Of a DNA stretch of 64,000 nt, positions 39,666-53,284 are shown piece after piece. The translations under genes were made by a program, and so were the position numbers. Within the stretch, counting starts at the first letter, position 1. Each line of letters starts with the position of its first letter. The DNA is from Climacteris rufus. Its lineage: Eukaryota > Chordata > Aves > Passeriformes > Climacteridae. The notes beneath the pieces were generated by a model. The model did no database searches and was not told the origin of the DNA. It worked only from the letters and a program-made list of their open reading frames with translations. The stretch covers positions 373,883 through 437,882 of the forward strand of contig VZRZ01000214.1 of the NCBI GenBank assembly GCA_013398175.1, given 5' to 3'.

Positions 39666-42600
39666 TGAAATGCCATAGTAGTATGTGGTGCAAACACTAT
39701 TGTGCAAGTTTAAGTGTAAATAGTTTTTCTGCAAGAAGAGAGTTTGTCCACAGTGGATAATCCAACACAGAGGAGGCAAGACTGTTAAATAATAAATTGA
39801 AGGTATTTCATCACTGAAACCATAGGACACAAATTAAATCTGTTCTGGTTGAAGATTCTTAAGTTGACAAAATACAGCTTTTTTTCCTTAGTGCCAAGAC
39901 ATAATGCCCTATATCTTAAAGGTTATATCTATCCCAGAGCCATGGACTGGCCAAACATTCACAGTACTATGAATACTTCTTAAAGCATGGTAAATAAAAA
40001 TACACTCACCTATTTATTCTGTATTTGTTTGGTAATCCAGGCTCTAGTTTGGATAAAACAAGCTCCTTGACCCAAAACAAAACAAAAATCCTAACTAACA
40101 TTCCTAGTCATAGTTCATACATAGTTATGATGTATTTCCATATTTCTGATGTCATTATCTAAATGGAAAGTGACTTTGTTTGATGTTGTCTCATGAAAAT
40201 TGTGTGTGGTTTAGTCCAAGATTTTGGTAATGAGCAGTATACTGACATATAATATGATATAGAAGTCAATAGCTTTTCTTCCATTTATCATTTATGTGTT
40301 GCATTTATGTCTCAACTATAAAATAAAAATATGCAGGCGGAGAGCATCACTTTGCAATTATAGCAAAATAACACTAGCAGAAGATAATAGCCAGTAATTT
40401 GTTTGCAAAGATTAGAACAAATGAGTCCTAGATTATTACTTATACATAAAATATTTCTCATTAAAAAGTATTGGTGGAGAATCTTGGTCCCAGATACATC
40501 ACAGGAAAAAAAAATCCTATTAACTTCATTGAATACAGGATTTTGCTTTTTTATGATTTCTTATTAAAATAAATTAATAGCATCTCAAGAGAAGTCTTAA
40601 ATATAATTCGTCAGCTTGTCTGCACTGTTTATTTGTTTGCATTGCATTCTGGTATTCTTTGAAGTTAATTTATTAAATGGTATAAAATGCAAAAAGCAGC
40701 CTAAGCAATATATGAACAATAATTGTGAAAAGGATTTAATATCTTATTGGTTGTTTTCAATTTTATGCATGATACATACCATATTTGTTCAAAGAGATTG
40801 TCTTACAATGCATTTTTCATGCATGGATTAATTATGTCAGATTTTCTGCAATCACACTGGTCTATCTCTACTCATTGAATGAGAACTCGGTTTTCAAGGC
40901 AATAAATACTTCATACTGAGTTCTCATATTCATCTTCCATCATAAGGCACCATAAGCTTGTGTGCCACAACTTGAAAGGTGTGTCAAGGTCCTCATGAGT
41001 AGCTGATGGCCAGGAGAACCTCTTTTAATTTGGTTGCAATTTATGCTTTAAAAGGATCTGGTCCACCTGTCAAATCTATTTTAGGGCAAACAAAAATGTA
41101 TTGCTTCCTAGAAATGCTGTAAAATAGACCTGTAAAATATTCTCAGTGATGCAGGTTATGCACAGTTACTGAGGATTGTACAAGGGAAGTACTTGAAGAA
41201 AACAGGCTGTTTTTATCAGCTAAAAGTAGCCCTATGAATGTTGAGCTCACTAACACTGTACCTTCAAACCAATAAGTACTTCTGCTTATATTTCATCATT
41301 CCGGAAAAATTATTTAGGAATAATTTGTATGTCACACGTGTAGGTGTTTGACAGTTTGTGACAAAACCAACATGTTTTACAAATGTACTTATTGGTTAAA
41401 AGTCAATATATGCATATATATATTTGTACAAAACTATAACAACCTCTCTTGATTCTCTGAGGCAAGCATTCAACAAATGGTTCTGAGGAACTCTGATATT
41501 CAAAAACATGAAAAAATAGTGACAGTAGTGTAGATCAGTATTCCCAAGGGTACCTATGCCTAATACAGGAGAATTTGCCTTTAAAATTAGAATTCAGAAC
41601 AGTCACCACACTGAGCATTGTGACACTGAAGTCAGCCCATAGGAACATGAAAGATAACAGCACATGAAACTTTCTATGTCATGTGTTAACATCACTTCTG
41701 CACATCTGTGTGAAACTGGGTGCTTAGGTGAGTGGGTCTGGCCTCTCTTACTTTGGCACTATGAAGTAGTCATTGGAAAAGAATAAGTCTGGTCCCTGAT
41801 CATTGCTTACACATTTTGCAGCAATGAAAATTGAAAAGGATCACACTCAGAACATGTGAAACCAGAGGAAGTAATCCGGTGATCCCCAAGATACAATAAT
41901 TTAAGAGTGATGTGACAGTGGTCACAGCATTCTGCATCACCTTTTGTATCTGCTACACATGCAAAATGTGCAGTTGACTGACTACACAGGGCAGCACTTC
42001 AACCTCTTTAGTAGGAGGAAGGATTTAAATGTGTCTTACTGGGCATATGATTAACTAATTTACCTAATTTTGCTATCTAGAATTTGAACATCTAGTGTAA
42101 GTGGTTTAAGCTAGCTTTTAATATAGTATTGTATATTGAAGTAGAGACACATCCAGAGTCTATCAGAATGGATCAGTTCTTCCCAGCTTAAACCAGGATG
42201 TAGGAACTGTTATTTAGAGAGCCTCTAGAAAAAGAAGTAGCCAGGGTGAATGGTTTGAAATACTTTGTATTCCTTACTTAGTAACTTAAAACTCACAACA
42301 TTTATTTTCTCAAAAGACTCCCCTGCCTCATGTGGACATATTTGAGGGAAAATGTGTGCAATTTGCTGACGATCACTCATAAGGAGCAGATAATTCTTTC
42401 ATGTGGGAATCATTTCATGCATTGTCAATAGCATTTTTACTCCTTACACTTTATCTAAAGTGCATTTAATTGTATTTAAGAGTATTTAATTGTCTCTGCA
42501 AGGACACTGTCAGTTCTAGGAGCTTGTTTTAATATCTTGATGGTTGAAGTGCAGTTTTGTTGGGATTAGCTCTCTCCACACTGTACACTGGATTTTGCAT

Positions 42601-44670
42601 TATAAGAGCCCTTGCTAAGTAGGAGTCTCCAAAACCAATGTTATGCATAAATTGAAGTGCGTTCCTGAGTCATGGCTGTGACTTGGTGTGACTGTCATTC
42701 TCTTTCCTCTGAATGGGAATGAAGTGTATGGCAAAACTGCTTGGAAATGTCAAAGTACTGCAGTTCCATACATCCTTCATCTTCATTCAAGCTTAATCTG
42801 ACTGGGAATAAGGCCAGGTACCCTGGGATTTTCCCTGCACATCTAAGAGTCCTTGTTAATGCTGCATCTCTCTACTGGCCTCTCCATACATCATCAGAGA
42901 GGAGAAAGATGATAGCTCACTTCTTTGATTGTTTTCTCCTGAGATAAAGAGACAATCAGTGCCCTTTACATTTCTCATCTAGTAAATGACAGACTTAAGT
43001 AGATTTGTTGTCCCTGCAGAAAGGCAATGGTCTTGATCTTCTGACAACATCTGAGTTACATAGATCTGTAAAAAAAAGTAGGTAGGAATATGGCCACCTG
43101 AATGGTATTATATACCAGATTGTTTTGTTTTTACCTCAATAACTCTACAATATAAATAAACATCATTACTCAAACAAGGTCAAAGGAATTGTACACAACT
43201 AGAGATGAGGGAAGCTATTCTATTTTCTGTAACACAGATTGGTGGGCTCAGGAGGACAACATTTGAAACAAAGAGGATATATTTTCACATAAACTACCAG
43301 ATTCATCTCGTTTATCTTAAACAGAATGTCCTTAACTCTGTTTATGCAGATGGGAACTCACCTGTCATTTACAGACAGAGAATGAAAACGGAAACTATAT
43401 ATAGAAAATTTTGGAGAAAAATTCTAGTGCTTACGTTGTGCATTGTGCACAGTTAAGATACTCTCCTTGTGGGTTTTTTTCTCTTCAGATTACTAAGACA
43501 AACAAAGCAAACTTAATTTAGCTTGATGCAGGGTAGACGTTTTTGCCAGTTATTAACGTAAAGGGAACAACACATCCTGATGCAAAGGGACCAGCATAGA
43601 TTTAGGACAGTTAAAAATTTTACCTCCCCTCTATTCTGTTCGATTCCCAGATAGTAAATCATTCATAGGTAAAGACAAAGGGCACAGATGGAAGAGTCAT
43701 CCTACACCACTGAGAGAAAATAACTTACAAACCCTTAGACAAAAGGGTTGCCTTAAGTTTCTGTGTTGTCTGATGCCTGTAACATTAAAGTTCCTCAAAG
43801 CAGTAGCACAGTGTGAGTGATGATGACCTTCTAATGATGTGAAATACTAATGTGTTGGAATCACAATGAAATATTTTAACAAACTCAAACATCTGGAGGG
43901 TGGGGGGATATCTTTAAATGAGGTTTAAAAGATTTACAATAAAAATGGTTCTTTTCCACTTTTAAGCGAAGTAGTTTAAAATTGTTTTTTCTACGTAAAT
44001 CCACCCTATATATGTATTTGAAATAGTTGTTTTTCTAGACAGCTGTAAATTTTATTAATTGTATATTTATTCTGTAAAACAATCTGTCTTTTTCAACAAG
44101 ACAATGCAATTCATAATATAATTACTTGAAAGGCCACTGATATGGCTAGAGTTAATGACTTGCTCAAATTCCTTATTAGATCTCTCATGAATAAACTCAA
44201 AATATGTTTTCATTATGGAGCTTTCTTTTGTTATTTTATAATTTAAAAATAGATATTTGTTTTTAATATGTTATGCCCTGTATCTTAATACTAGATTTTT
44301 TCAATGTGGAAAGAGGGGAGTTGTATGGCAGAGCATCATTTTGGATAGAGTAGGGAATCCACAGATCATCACTGGAATACTTCTCTGTTTTGTTTAATCA
44401 GTATTAAATGTAGATAAAGGAATTTCACTATAAATTTCACAAATGTAGTCTGACAGATTTTATTCAAGCACTACCAAAGTATAATACATCCATATGAGTA
44501 AAGGGACATCTGACCACTGAACACTACATTTATTTAATTATGTACCATAGAGGTGTTAATAGTTCCCTTGGAAGGAGATCAGCTATTTGTGATACAATTT
44601 TCAATGATAATTACATTTACTTGCTTGTGTATGATTTTTTATGTTTTGTTTGGTTTTATTTTTCCTTCAG

Positions 44671-44781
44671 GCTGTGCTTTGGAGGTACAAGTTTTCCCAG
44701 CTCAAAGGTTCTTCAGATGATGGGAAGAGCAAAATAAAATTTTTGTTCCAAAACCAAGACACTAAACAAATCGAAGCAAAG
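44671..44781 (+). CDS. SNTG1: Gamma-1-syntrophin coding exon e: SU domain, middle
   Basis: This 111-bp exon (37 codons, phase 0 to phase 0) has a strong acceptor of TTTTTCCTTCAG and a donor of AAG|GTAAAA. It translates from AVLWRYKFSQLKGSSDDGKS to TKQIEAK. The WRYKFSQLKGSSDDGK stretch is among the most conserved parts of gamma-syntrophins. It is followed by a strand (KIKFLFQN) and the loop QDTKQIEAK. The exon joins after FDAATK of exon d and before ELEFSN of the last exon. No frameshift or missing residue is seen. Confidence 0.95.
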
Positions 44782-46542
44782 GTAAAAACAATACGTTGTT
44801 TGTACAAAGGCAATATACATTTTTCAAAGCAGCTAGGGGAGTGGAGGAGTATAATAAGCTAAGTTACTTGGAAATATTAGATTACTGCCCAAAGAATGCA
44901 AAGAAAATCAAAGAATTTGAAGAAAACTGAAAAAAATTACTTTAATCTAGTTTAAAGTCTTTTGAAAGCTGTAATTAGGTTAGATTAAAAAATAATAAAA
45001 TACAGGACTTACTGTATATGGGTTTAAGCATGTTTGCCAGCCCTCCTCTTTGTCATTGTGATAAAGCTAGCTGAGAGCTTGAGTACCCTGTTTTACACCC
45101 TGTACTGGTATCACGAAGAAATGGTGCAAAATGTGTCCTTAAGTCAATGTGGGAGCAAAACTCAGAAAAGGCTTAAAATCAGTTTTTATTTCTCAGAGTC
45201 AAAAAGAAGGTGAGGATTAAATACATATTCCCTCACAAGACTGAAGAGTCATGTCTGTGTCTAATGCAAAATCAGAAAAGTTGCATTTTCAGTTCTGCTT
45301 TTGATTCAAGAGTTAGTTCATGAAAACAGAAGCTGTGAGAGATTAATGCTTACTTCAGTTCATGTCTTTTGAGAATAAGAACATTTTCTGTCCCAGTGTG
45401 TGTGAGAAGTGATCTCCCCAGGTCTTTGACAATTGGAACTGCCTTAGAGTCTGGACTGAAGTTCTTTTTGACTAGAATCCCAATTTTAGTGTAAACCTAA
45501 AGGCAATTTTCTTGTCCGTCTCTATGCCTTGCTTTCAAAGCATTTCCTACACCATTTTTCCTGACCACGTAAGAGAGAAAATTTCTGAATGAATGCCATA
45601 ACAATACAGTTCCATGAGCAAAAAGGAAATGGTTAAATATATGGTCTATAAGTGCTAAATATGTACAGTACAATAAAAGATGTAAAGAAAAAACTGCATT
45701 TTTTGGGGACTGCTATGAGTTTAAATGCCAATAGCTACAGTAAGCATCTATCTTTCCTTCCTCCATGTCTCCTTATGTTTAGTATTAACTATTTTCTACC
45801 GAGCAGCTATTTACTTGATTTTCAATGTTTCACTCAATAAAATAAAGGTATGTAAAAGTTCCTGTTAAATCAATGACAATAAAATGTGGTGACCATGATT
45901 TTGATATCTTCATGTTCTGCTGCATCTCAAAGATAAATATTTTCTTATTTCTGATTTCCTTCAGAAATTATTTTAATAATAAGAACTTTTTTTATCTCTC
46001 TTAAGAAAATACAGTTTAATATGATGAGGATTATTTACTCTTAAGGAAATAATTGTAAACTTTTATCCTGCTCCTATGTACAGATGAAGAATGAAAGTCA
46101 TCATTATTTTTTCTAATCAGTCTCCTATTGCTGTCATATTAGCACATGATTTTAGCACTAAAGAACATTCATACGAGTCCAAGAATGGCACAGTATTGGG
46201 GTGCTTGGTGTTCTTTTTCGATTTTATTTTTGTTGGTTTTTTTTTAATTGGTAAAAAATAGAATATATATTTTAATACTGAATTACATTTCTAAAAATAA
46301 AATATAAACAAAGTATTAAATCTAGATTTTTAAGGAAAAATAGTTTTCATAATTTTTTTCATGTTTTTAATTATATCTCATACAAGTCACTTAGGGATAC
46401 ATATGTTGGACAAATTATGTAGAGATTTGTAGACATAAGTATTTTGGACATACATAAGCCTTAGACGTATTCTGGTACCTTTATTGTACCTATTGTTATT
46501 CCCACTCAAACTGAGTTCTAGAAAATTCTGCTTAGCTCTCAT

Positions 46543-46577
46543 TAAGGTAGAAATTCTACCTTCTACCTTCTACCTTA
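46543..46577. repeat. Three 7-bp tandem units inside a 10-bp inverted repeat
   Basis: TTCTACC is repeated three times head to tail (46554-46574). The flanking TAAGGTAGAA (46543-46552) is the exact inverse complement of TTCTACCTTA (46568-46577), so the segment can form a hairpin with a 15-base loop. It is intronic, with no function implied. Confidence 0.85.
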
Positions 46578-47498
46578 GGAAGGCAGAATATTATACTAAC
46601 TTGCTAGGATGCTTATTAATTTGCTGTGATGTTCTCTGGTTGCTTCTCTTTACTATAAATTTAAACTTTCACATTGCTCAATTTGTAAATAAAAATTTGT
46701 TACTTTTAATTAATTTTCTTGGTGATCAAAGCATATTAACTATGTGCAAAGATGTCAGATTATATTGTCTTTGGAAGGTGCTGTGGCATTTATAATGAGC
46801 ACTTCTATCCATTCCACTTTGTTTACATATTAAGTATGTTGCTTAGTCTAAGAAATGTAGATAAATGTGGCTATAAAATGAATGTGAAAGTTCTTGAGTC
46901 ATATTTTCAACACTGGTTAGCTTAAAATTCTGTGGACAACCCCCTTCTGTATCCTTTAAAGCGTTCATGCATTTAAAGTACTATTCAGCATGCGAAGAGG
47001 TGGAACAGCCTAGCCTCTATTTTTTTTACTTTACATTTCTGAGTTAGACGTATAGCTATTTGTGGAACTGTTGAGTCATTAGGAAATGTTAATCAGATTT
47101 TCAGAAATTCTTGTAATGCCAGATTTCATGAATACTGTATGCAGGCTTCATTTGGAATCAGAGGATGGAAATTTTGTAAAACATCTGTTAAAGGTTGTGA
47201 TGAATATTCATGGCCACAGCTATCATCACCTGTTAGATACAGCTCTGTTTCTCAGCTGGCCTGGGGAGTCACTGCTAAAAGGGGAAATAGACTGCAACAT
47301 TTTATTTACAATTCTATTTTTTTTCCATTTATAATACACAGAGAATAATCAGAATGTAGTGATATGAGAACTCAGCAGAGAATAAAACCAAAAATTTGAG
47401 GAGCCATTGCACAAATGTATTAGGGCTCTTCACTTCTTCATTCCTAAGCAGTAATGTGGAAGCAGGGCATGTCAGGTAACTTTGCAGACACACAAATA

Positions 47499-48006
47499 CT
47501 GTGTTCAATTTTGGGCCTCTCACTAAAAGAAAGACATTAAGGTGGTGGAGTGAGTCCAGAGAAGGGCAACAGAGCTGTTGAAGGGTCTGGAACACAAGCC
47601 TGATGAGGAGCAACTGCTGGAGCTGGGGTTGTTTAGCCTGGAAAAAAGGAGGCTCAGGTGGAATCTCATTGCTTTCTACAACTACCTGAAAAGAGATTGT
47701 AGCCAGATGGGATCAGTCTGTTCTTGTAAGTTACAAACAATAGGACAAGATGAAATGGCCTCAAGTTGTATCAGGGGAGGTTTAGATTGGATATTAGGAA
47801 AAAATATCTTCACAGGGAGGGTTGTCTATCATTGGAACAGGCTGCCTGAGGAAGTGGCAGAATCACCATCCCCAGAGGTATTTAAAAGACAGCTAGCTGT
47901 GGCACCCAAGGACTCGGTTTGATGATGGACTTGGCAGTACTGAGTTAACCACTGGACTCAATGTTCTTAAAAGTCCTTTCCAACCTAAATGATTCTATGA
48001 TTCTAT
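47499..48006 (+). mobile_element. CR1 LINE fragment, about 500 bp of the 3' end (plus strand)
   Basis: The longest and apparently least diverged CR1 copy here. It runs from CTGTGTTCAATTTTGGGCC through GAGTCCAGAGAAGGGCAACA, GGAGCAACTGCTGGAGCTGG, CTACAACTACCTGAAAAGAG and GGGGAGGTTTAGATTGGATA. It ends in CCTTTCCAACCTAAATGATT and CTATGATTCTAT. The end shows the characteristic 8-bp CR1 terminal repeat. A conceptual frame (47578-47922) contains VVYHWNRLPEEVAESPSPEVF. It is 5'-truncated and inserted in sense orientation to SNTG1. Confidence 0.95.
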
Positions 48007-51000
48007 ATAATTTCTTCTCATAAAATTATGAGTCATCAAGGTCCAAATCCTTCCTGTCTTCCTTCATTTATCATGCATAGTGTATCTCATGCTTTCCCAG
48101 ATGTGTGTGATTATGGCATGTTGAACCGGTGTCATAAGACCTTTTAGCTTTAGAACACTTATTCATGATCTACAGAATTGAGTGTCAGAATGCTCAGCTG
48201 TTTAATTTGTATCCAAATTTAGGTAAATTTGCAATTATTCTAGAAATTCATTCCAACTTGTAGATATACATTGCTTAGGAAAAAAAAACAGGTATGCATC
48301 AGCATTTTAAATTTTAGCTAGACTGTCTTCTTAATTGTCCAGCATCTCCTCTGTATTCTGGTGGAATAGACAGAGATATAACTGTTACTGTTAAAACAGT
48401 CTACGAAAAATACATTTTGGGGAAAAGTCCAGCACCACATCCATTCATCAGTTAGCTTTTTTTTTTATTGATGAGAAAAACTCTTGCCACCATACTTTAT
48501 ATTCCTAAGTGAAAAAAAGTCCTCCACTGACACAGAATAGCTAATATTTTTACAAGACTATCAACACTTTTTTGTAGTGTTCTTCATGTGTAACTTAAAA
48601 AAGTTCAAAATGGCATACTTTGAGACACACAACATGTGCTCTGGTTTTAGTTACAGTTCAGTTTATTTCCAAGTATAGTTATTTTTAGCTTTAAAATAAT
48701 TTTTGATATTTTAACATTACAAATACGGCCTTGTTTTTCTGTAGAGACATTGTACTCATGCTTTTGTTTGACTTCTCTCTTAGTTACTGGCTTCTAGTTA
48801 TTGGCTTCTCTCTCATGTTACTGTGAATATATATAATGTAGAATAAAAGAAGTGTTTCCTCGTACATTTAAGCAATTCCAGTCTAAAAATCTGAACAAGA
48901 ATTACCATAGGTCACACCAGTCGGTCCATGGCAGGGTGCCTGAAAGAAAACACCTAACTTAAAAGGTTTCTAAGGAAGGTCTAAGTGGTTTCTGACAAGA
49001 AACCCACTTAAGGGCAACATTAGTCATTGATACCCCTTAGACAATCCAATCCATAGGTTATTTCCCAGGTGTCACTCTTCAGGAGATATTGCACAAGTTT
49101 GGACAGTCAGACAAAATTTTTATGAGTGAGAGCTATGAAACAGAGCTGTCAACTTGGTAGAATGTGGAGCCAATGTGTCCCTCTAACTGTTCTTATTGAG
49201 CTGTTGGGGATGGGTTAAAAAAAAAGTACAGAAGGGCAAAGCTTTCTCAGCATCTGTAAGACTCACAGGGATTTATGTAGACACCATCCTATCTAGTTAC
49301 CTATCTGTTTACCTGTTTGTTTAGCTACAGTTCAATGATCTATTAGTGTCACAGTAATATCACAGCAGCTTCCAGAGGCTAACACAATCTCAGGACTGTA
49401 ATAAACTCAGAGTGCCGCGATGTTCAATGTTTCCTAAGTATTAGACTTTTCTTACAAAACATAAGAGTACCTTAAATCTATGAGAGATCCTGTTTCAAAA
49501 TATAAACATATGCTTCCAAACATAGAAGTAATGTGTATAAAAATCAAAAATCAGCATCTTATTACATTGTTGAATTATCACCAAACTGTGAACTGAAAAT
49601 CTATGTGCCTTGTAAAACATGTATAACTCAAAAGCTACGCTTCAGTCTGTGCTTTAATCTCCCTCAGCTTGCAGTTCTGTCAGAAAAACTCAGTCAAGGC
49701 CACACTGCTGTACTGCATTAGGTGAGCTTTTGTTCACAGACTAGGTGAAATCCTAACGATGAGCAGTACAAAACTGAAGTGGTACAAAAATAAGCTTATG
49801 AAGATGAAGCTGCTGTCAGTTGTCTTTTCCTATTTGAATATGGGAAATCAAAGAGGGCACAAATATGGTATCAGCAAAAGAAGAAGTGTAACTTCAAGGA
49901 TTTGGCATGAATCTCATTACTAATTAATACTACCTGAGTAGTAATTAATGGCAATTAATTTGTACTTGAAATTGTCTAGTGTAGAAATCTAATTTAAATA
50001 CCCTGAGTGACTATGGATCACATTACTTTAAACAAAATACTCACTTCCGAGTGCTACAGGGTGACTGTGAGTTCTTCCAGTGTTTTCCAGACTGACATTT
50101 CTGCCCATTTCAAGTCTATTCTCCAAAACACAATTTTAAATTAATCCTTTTTCTTAGTCTTGAGGGTTTTTCTGAGAGCATCACAGTGCTCTTCACATTT
50201 AGAATATAGTCTTTTAATGGGTTATAAGTATACATCCTTGGGATTTTTTTTAGAGTGATTCCAGTTGCAGTGACCAAATTTCCGAGTTCAGATTTGATCT
50301 GTGTGTTCAATTTTTAGTTTCCCCATGTCTTGCACATGAATTATTTGTCTAATATCTCTTTTAAATCAGATTCTATGCAAATAGAGACCATGTAATGCCA
50401 CATTTGGTGAAAGAACAAATATTTTCTTATATCAGCACTTTATATATCAATGAAAGAAGACTGTTTTCTAAGCATATCATAGAAATATACATTTGCTTGA
50501 TTTTGTAAATGTATCATTTATGTAGTTGTATCATTAATATAATGTGATAACAGATTGTTGGGGTTCACTTTTTTCTTTTGGGGAAACTCTTTTTGTTTTC
50601 TCTTTCCATTTCTGTCTTTTTCAATCCAGACTTTCTTTGTGAAAGACTACTAGAATTCCCATATAATTCTGACCTTCTTAGTGACTGCATCTTTCTCACA
50701 TACCATTTTGCCCACTTAGATTTTTCTCAGCAGGAACTGCAAATGTTCAGGTTAATAATCTGGAAGTATCTGGTGTAATGACAGCAGTGTAGGGTGAGAG
50801 TAGTTTAATCAAGAGATAGCTCAGAAAGACAGTTTGAAGGCCAGAGGCTACACTGGTATTCCTAGGAGAGTAGGGTCTTAGGTGAGGTGTACAGACAACA
50901 GTCTGGAAGTTGGAATAATAGTAAACTGTGTACTTTTGCATGGACAAGTAGATATGGCTTAAGTTAGGATTTCTTTGCTTTCTGGAGGATTCGGAGTGTG

Positions 51001-53113
51001 TGATTTTCCCTAGTGGTATCAATTTCAATGGCTTAACTGCATATTTCTTCAGGTTTCTTAGGGTTTGTCTATTTGTTCACTTGAAACTTCACTTGAACTG
51101 TGTGTGCAATACACATTTCTCTGCCTAGATTAAAGTGTATTCAGACCAAAGTATAGGTGAGGAGAAAGTGTATACAAAACCAGCCAGGGGTGGCTGGGTG
51201 TTTTCATAAGCCTGTGTGTTCCCCTCTGTCTTCTGGCAGAGGTGCTAACCTGGGGGTAGCTAAAAGTGCAAGTTCCCAGCAGAAGTGAGGGAATGTTTTG
51301 TCTTCCAGCAGCTGAACATGAAGTTTTATCTGTTCATTAAGTTTCCTTGTGATTAGGCTAATCTGCCTGAAAAGTGTTGTTCCTGATAGATCCTGCTCCT
51401 ATCAATCACACTCCTGGGAATTGAGCTGCAGCCATTAATCAGACCTGTGTGTACTACCCACATACCAGTCAGGCTACTGTGCTTCACACAGCTTTAATTT
51501 CCAGTGAAAAATGCATGTCTTCACTGAAATAGGAATATTGTTTCATGGTAAATAATAACCAAGTATTTGCTGGCTTCTTAGTGCTCTTCTTTGCAGTCAA
51601 GGTAATTTCCACAGCCTGTCATTACTATCAATAATTATAATCAAGTGGGACCTTCAGAGACTGGTCTGAAGCCTCACCCATTTCTCTTGATGGTCCATTG
51701 AGCAGTGGATATTCCTGTAGTGTTACTGTTTCAGAAACACCTATGATAACTTTTGGTAATAATCATACTCATGCACTGTGAAAATTCAGTGTCCAATAGC
51801 TGTAATTATAATAGTAACAACTTTCAGCTTGTAGTGTTACCTAATTGACTTGAACAATTAGCAAACTGTAACATTTGTTTCAATATGGTTATCCTATTGA
51901 GACAGAGGGGGAAATTTAGTCCTTCTACAGATAATATATGCAATGTTATTCCAAATATTTCACAGTTCCACTAAATATTTATTCCCTTATCTTAAGCTTC
52001 AGTTTTATTTTTATAGTACCACAAGGATAAGTAAATATATTAATAAAATGAAGTTAACTAAAAGGTAATTTAATTCCAATAGTTGTTATTCTGAAATAAT
52101 TTCCGTAATTCCTTGTTTCCTCATCTTTGAATATCCATTGTTTTCTTACTTGTGATAAATTTTCTTATTTTGAAATTTGAGGTAGAAAAAAACCCACTTT
52201 GAAACAGTGATAAAATTGCCCTTGGTTTAAAATTGAGTATGTCTCTAAACAGAATTTTTTTTTTATATGGACACAGCTGGAAGGTTTACGAAACTTGGCA
52301 TAAACTTTATCTTCTTTATTAAGGACTCGTCGTCAGGCGAGTTTAAAGAACCTCATGAGATGTTATCAGTTTATTTCTGAGCATGTCTGAAGGACATCTG
52401 CTGAGGTTGTAAGAGAGCTGAACAAAGCTTCACCTGTTCAGTTCATCACTGGACATTCTGCACATCCAGCTGTCTGATTTCACGCTGTTGCTGCCCCTCA
52501 CACATGAGGGATTTGTGAATGTCTTCATGTGTTCCATGAAGCAGTATCTTCCAGGAAATCTCACGAGGCAGAAAATTGCAGGCTGATGTCATTTTGAGAG
52601 ATTTAGCAATTTTTGTTGCCTTTACAACATTTTCAATATTCTTCTAAACAAAAGAGCAAAACCCTCGGCACTACATAGCCTGGAAATACCAATGCCAGAC
52701 AGAAAGAGAAATAGAATATATCACAGATATCTATTATTGGCTTCATATTGCAGTGAAAAAATCACTATGGACAGTGAATCAAAGCAAAAAGTTCATTTTT
52801 TGGTCCAATAACAGATCCAAAACAGATCCAAATTATCACTGTGTGACAGTAGCATGTTTTGAAAATATGTCTTTTATTTCTGGCTTTTTTTTTTAATTAA
52901 AAAATCAGGTAAGTAAATAGCTAACATTGTGAGAAGACATGAAAAAAAAGTAATATGTATGGAACTCAGTGTTATTAGTTTTTGTGGGTGTATTGGTTAC
53001 ACAGTAGTAGTCCAGAGGTGTGTAAAAAACTAAACTATCTTGCAAAACTGCCATGTTTGCATTAATCTGAGGCAAAATAAAAATTATGTACTGTCATTTT
53101 TTTTCCTCTTTAG

Positions 53114-53239
53114 CCAATAGGATCTCATATTTCTATGGAGGCACTTAATCCAGAAATTTGCACATTAGCAGAATTGCATCAAGCTATTAAAATTATTATT
53201 ATTGGAATAGTTGTTCATTCCTGGTTATGTGTTTGTGAG
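53114..53239 (+). other. Candidate alternative SNTG1 exon (or 5' extension of last exon)
   Basis: A strong acceptor, eight T then CCTCTTTAG, ends at 53113. The next 126 bases are open in the phase left by exon e, reading PIGSHISMEALNPEICTLAE and on, and end in GAG before a GT donor at 53240. The frame also stays open without a stop through 53284 into the last exon. Skipping the donor would therefore add 57 codons between QIEAK and ELEFSN. Nothing like it is recalled in known gamma-syntrophins, and it would interrupt the SU domain. It may be a chance open stretch, so expression evidence is needed. Confidence 0.25.
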
Positions 53240-53284
53240 GTATTCTTCTGTTTCATGTTTAATGGTTTTTGTTTTCACTTCCAG

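Larger units (their letters stand above)
32525..44670 (+). other. SNTG1 intron between exons d and e (12146 bp)
   Basis: Intron with the densest CR1 content of the window: minus-strand fragments at 33711-33970, 34781-35095 and 39223-39665. A pyrimidine-rich acceptor-like tract with a donor-like site after 56 bp lies at 38455-38510 and is discussed as a possible cryptic exon. A T-rich tract with TTTA units lies at about 35322-35352. The rest is AT-rich sequence without supportable genes. Confidence 0.85.
44782..53284 (+). other. SNTG1 last intron (8503 bp)
   Basis: Contains a relatively well-preserved plus-strand CR1 tail at 47499-48006, a 7-bp tandem repeat with hairpin at 46543-46577 and a TAATTA-rich patch at 49920-49960. 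Near its 3' end it has an alternative acceptor at 53113 followed by open, in-phase sequence up to the last exon. A GC-richer, CpG-containing stretch at about 52320-52580 has no recognisable identity. Confidence 0.85.

Noticed and set aside
47578..47922. Open frame of 114 codons on the plus strand as a gene
   Set aside because: It also lies wholly within a CR1 3' fragment.
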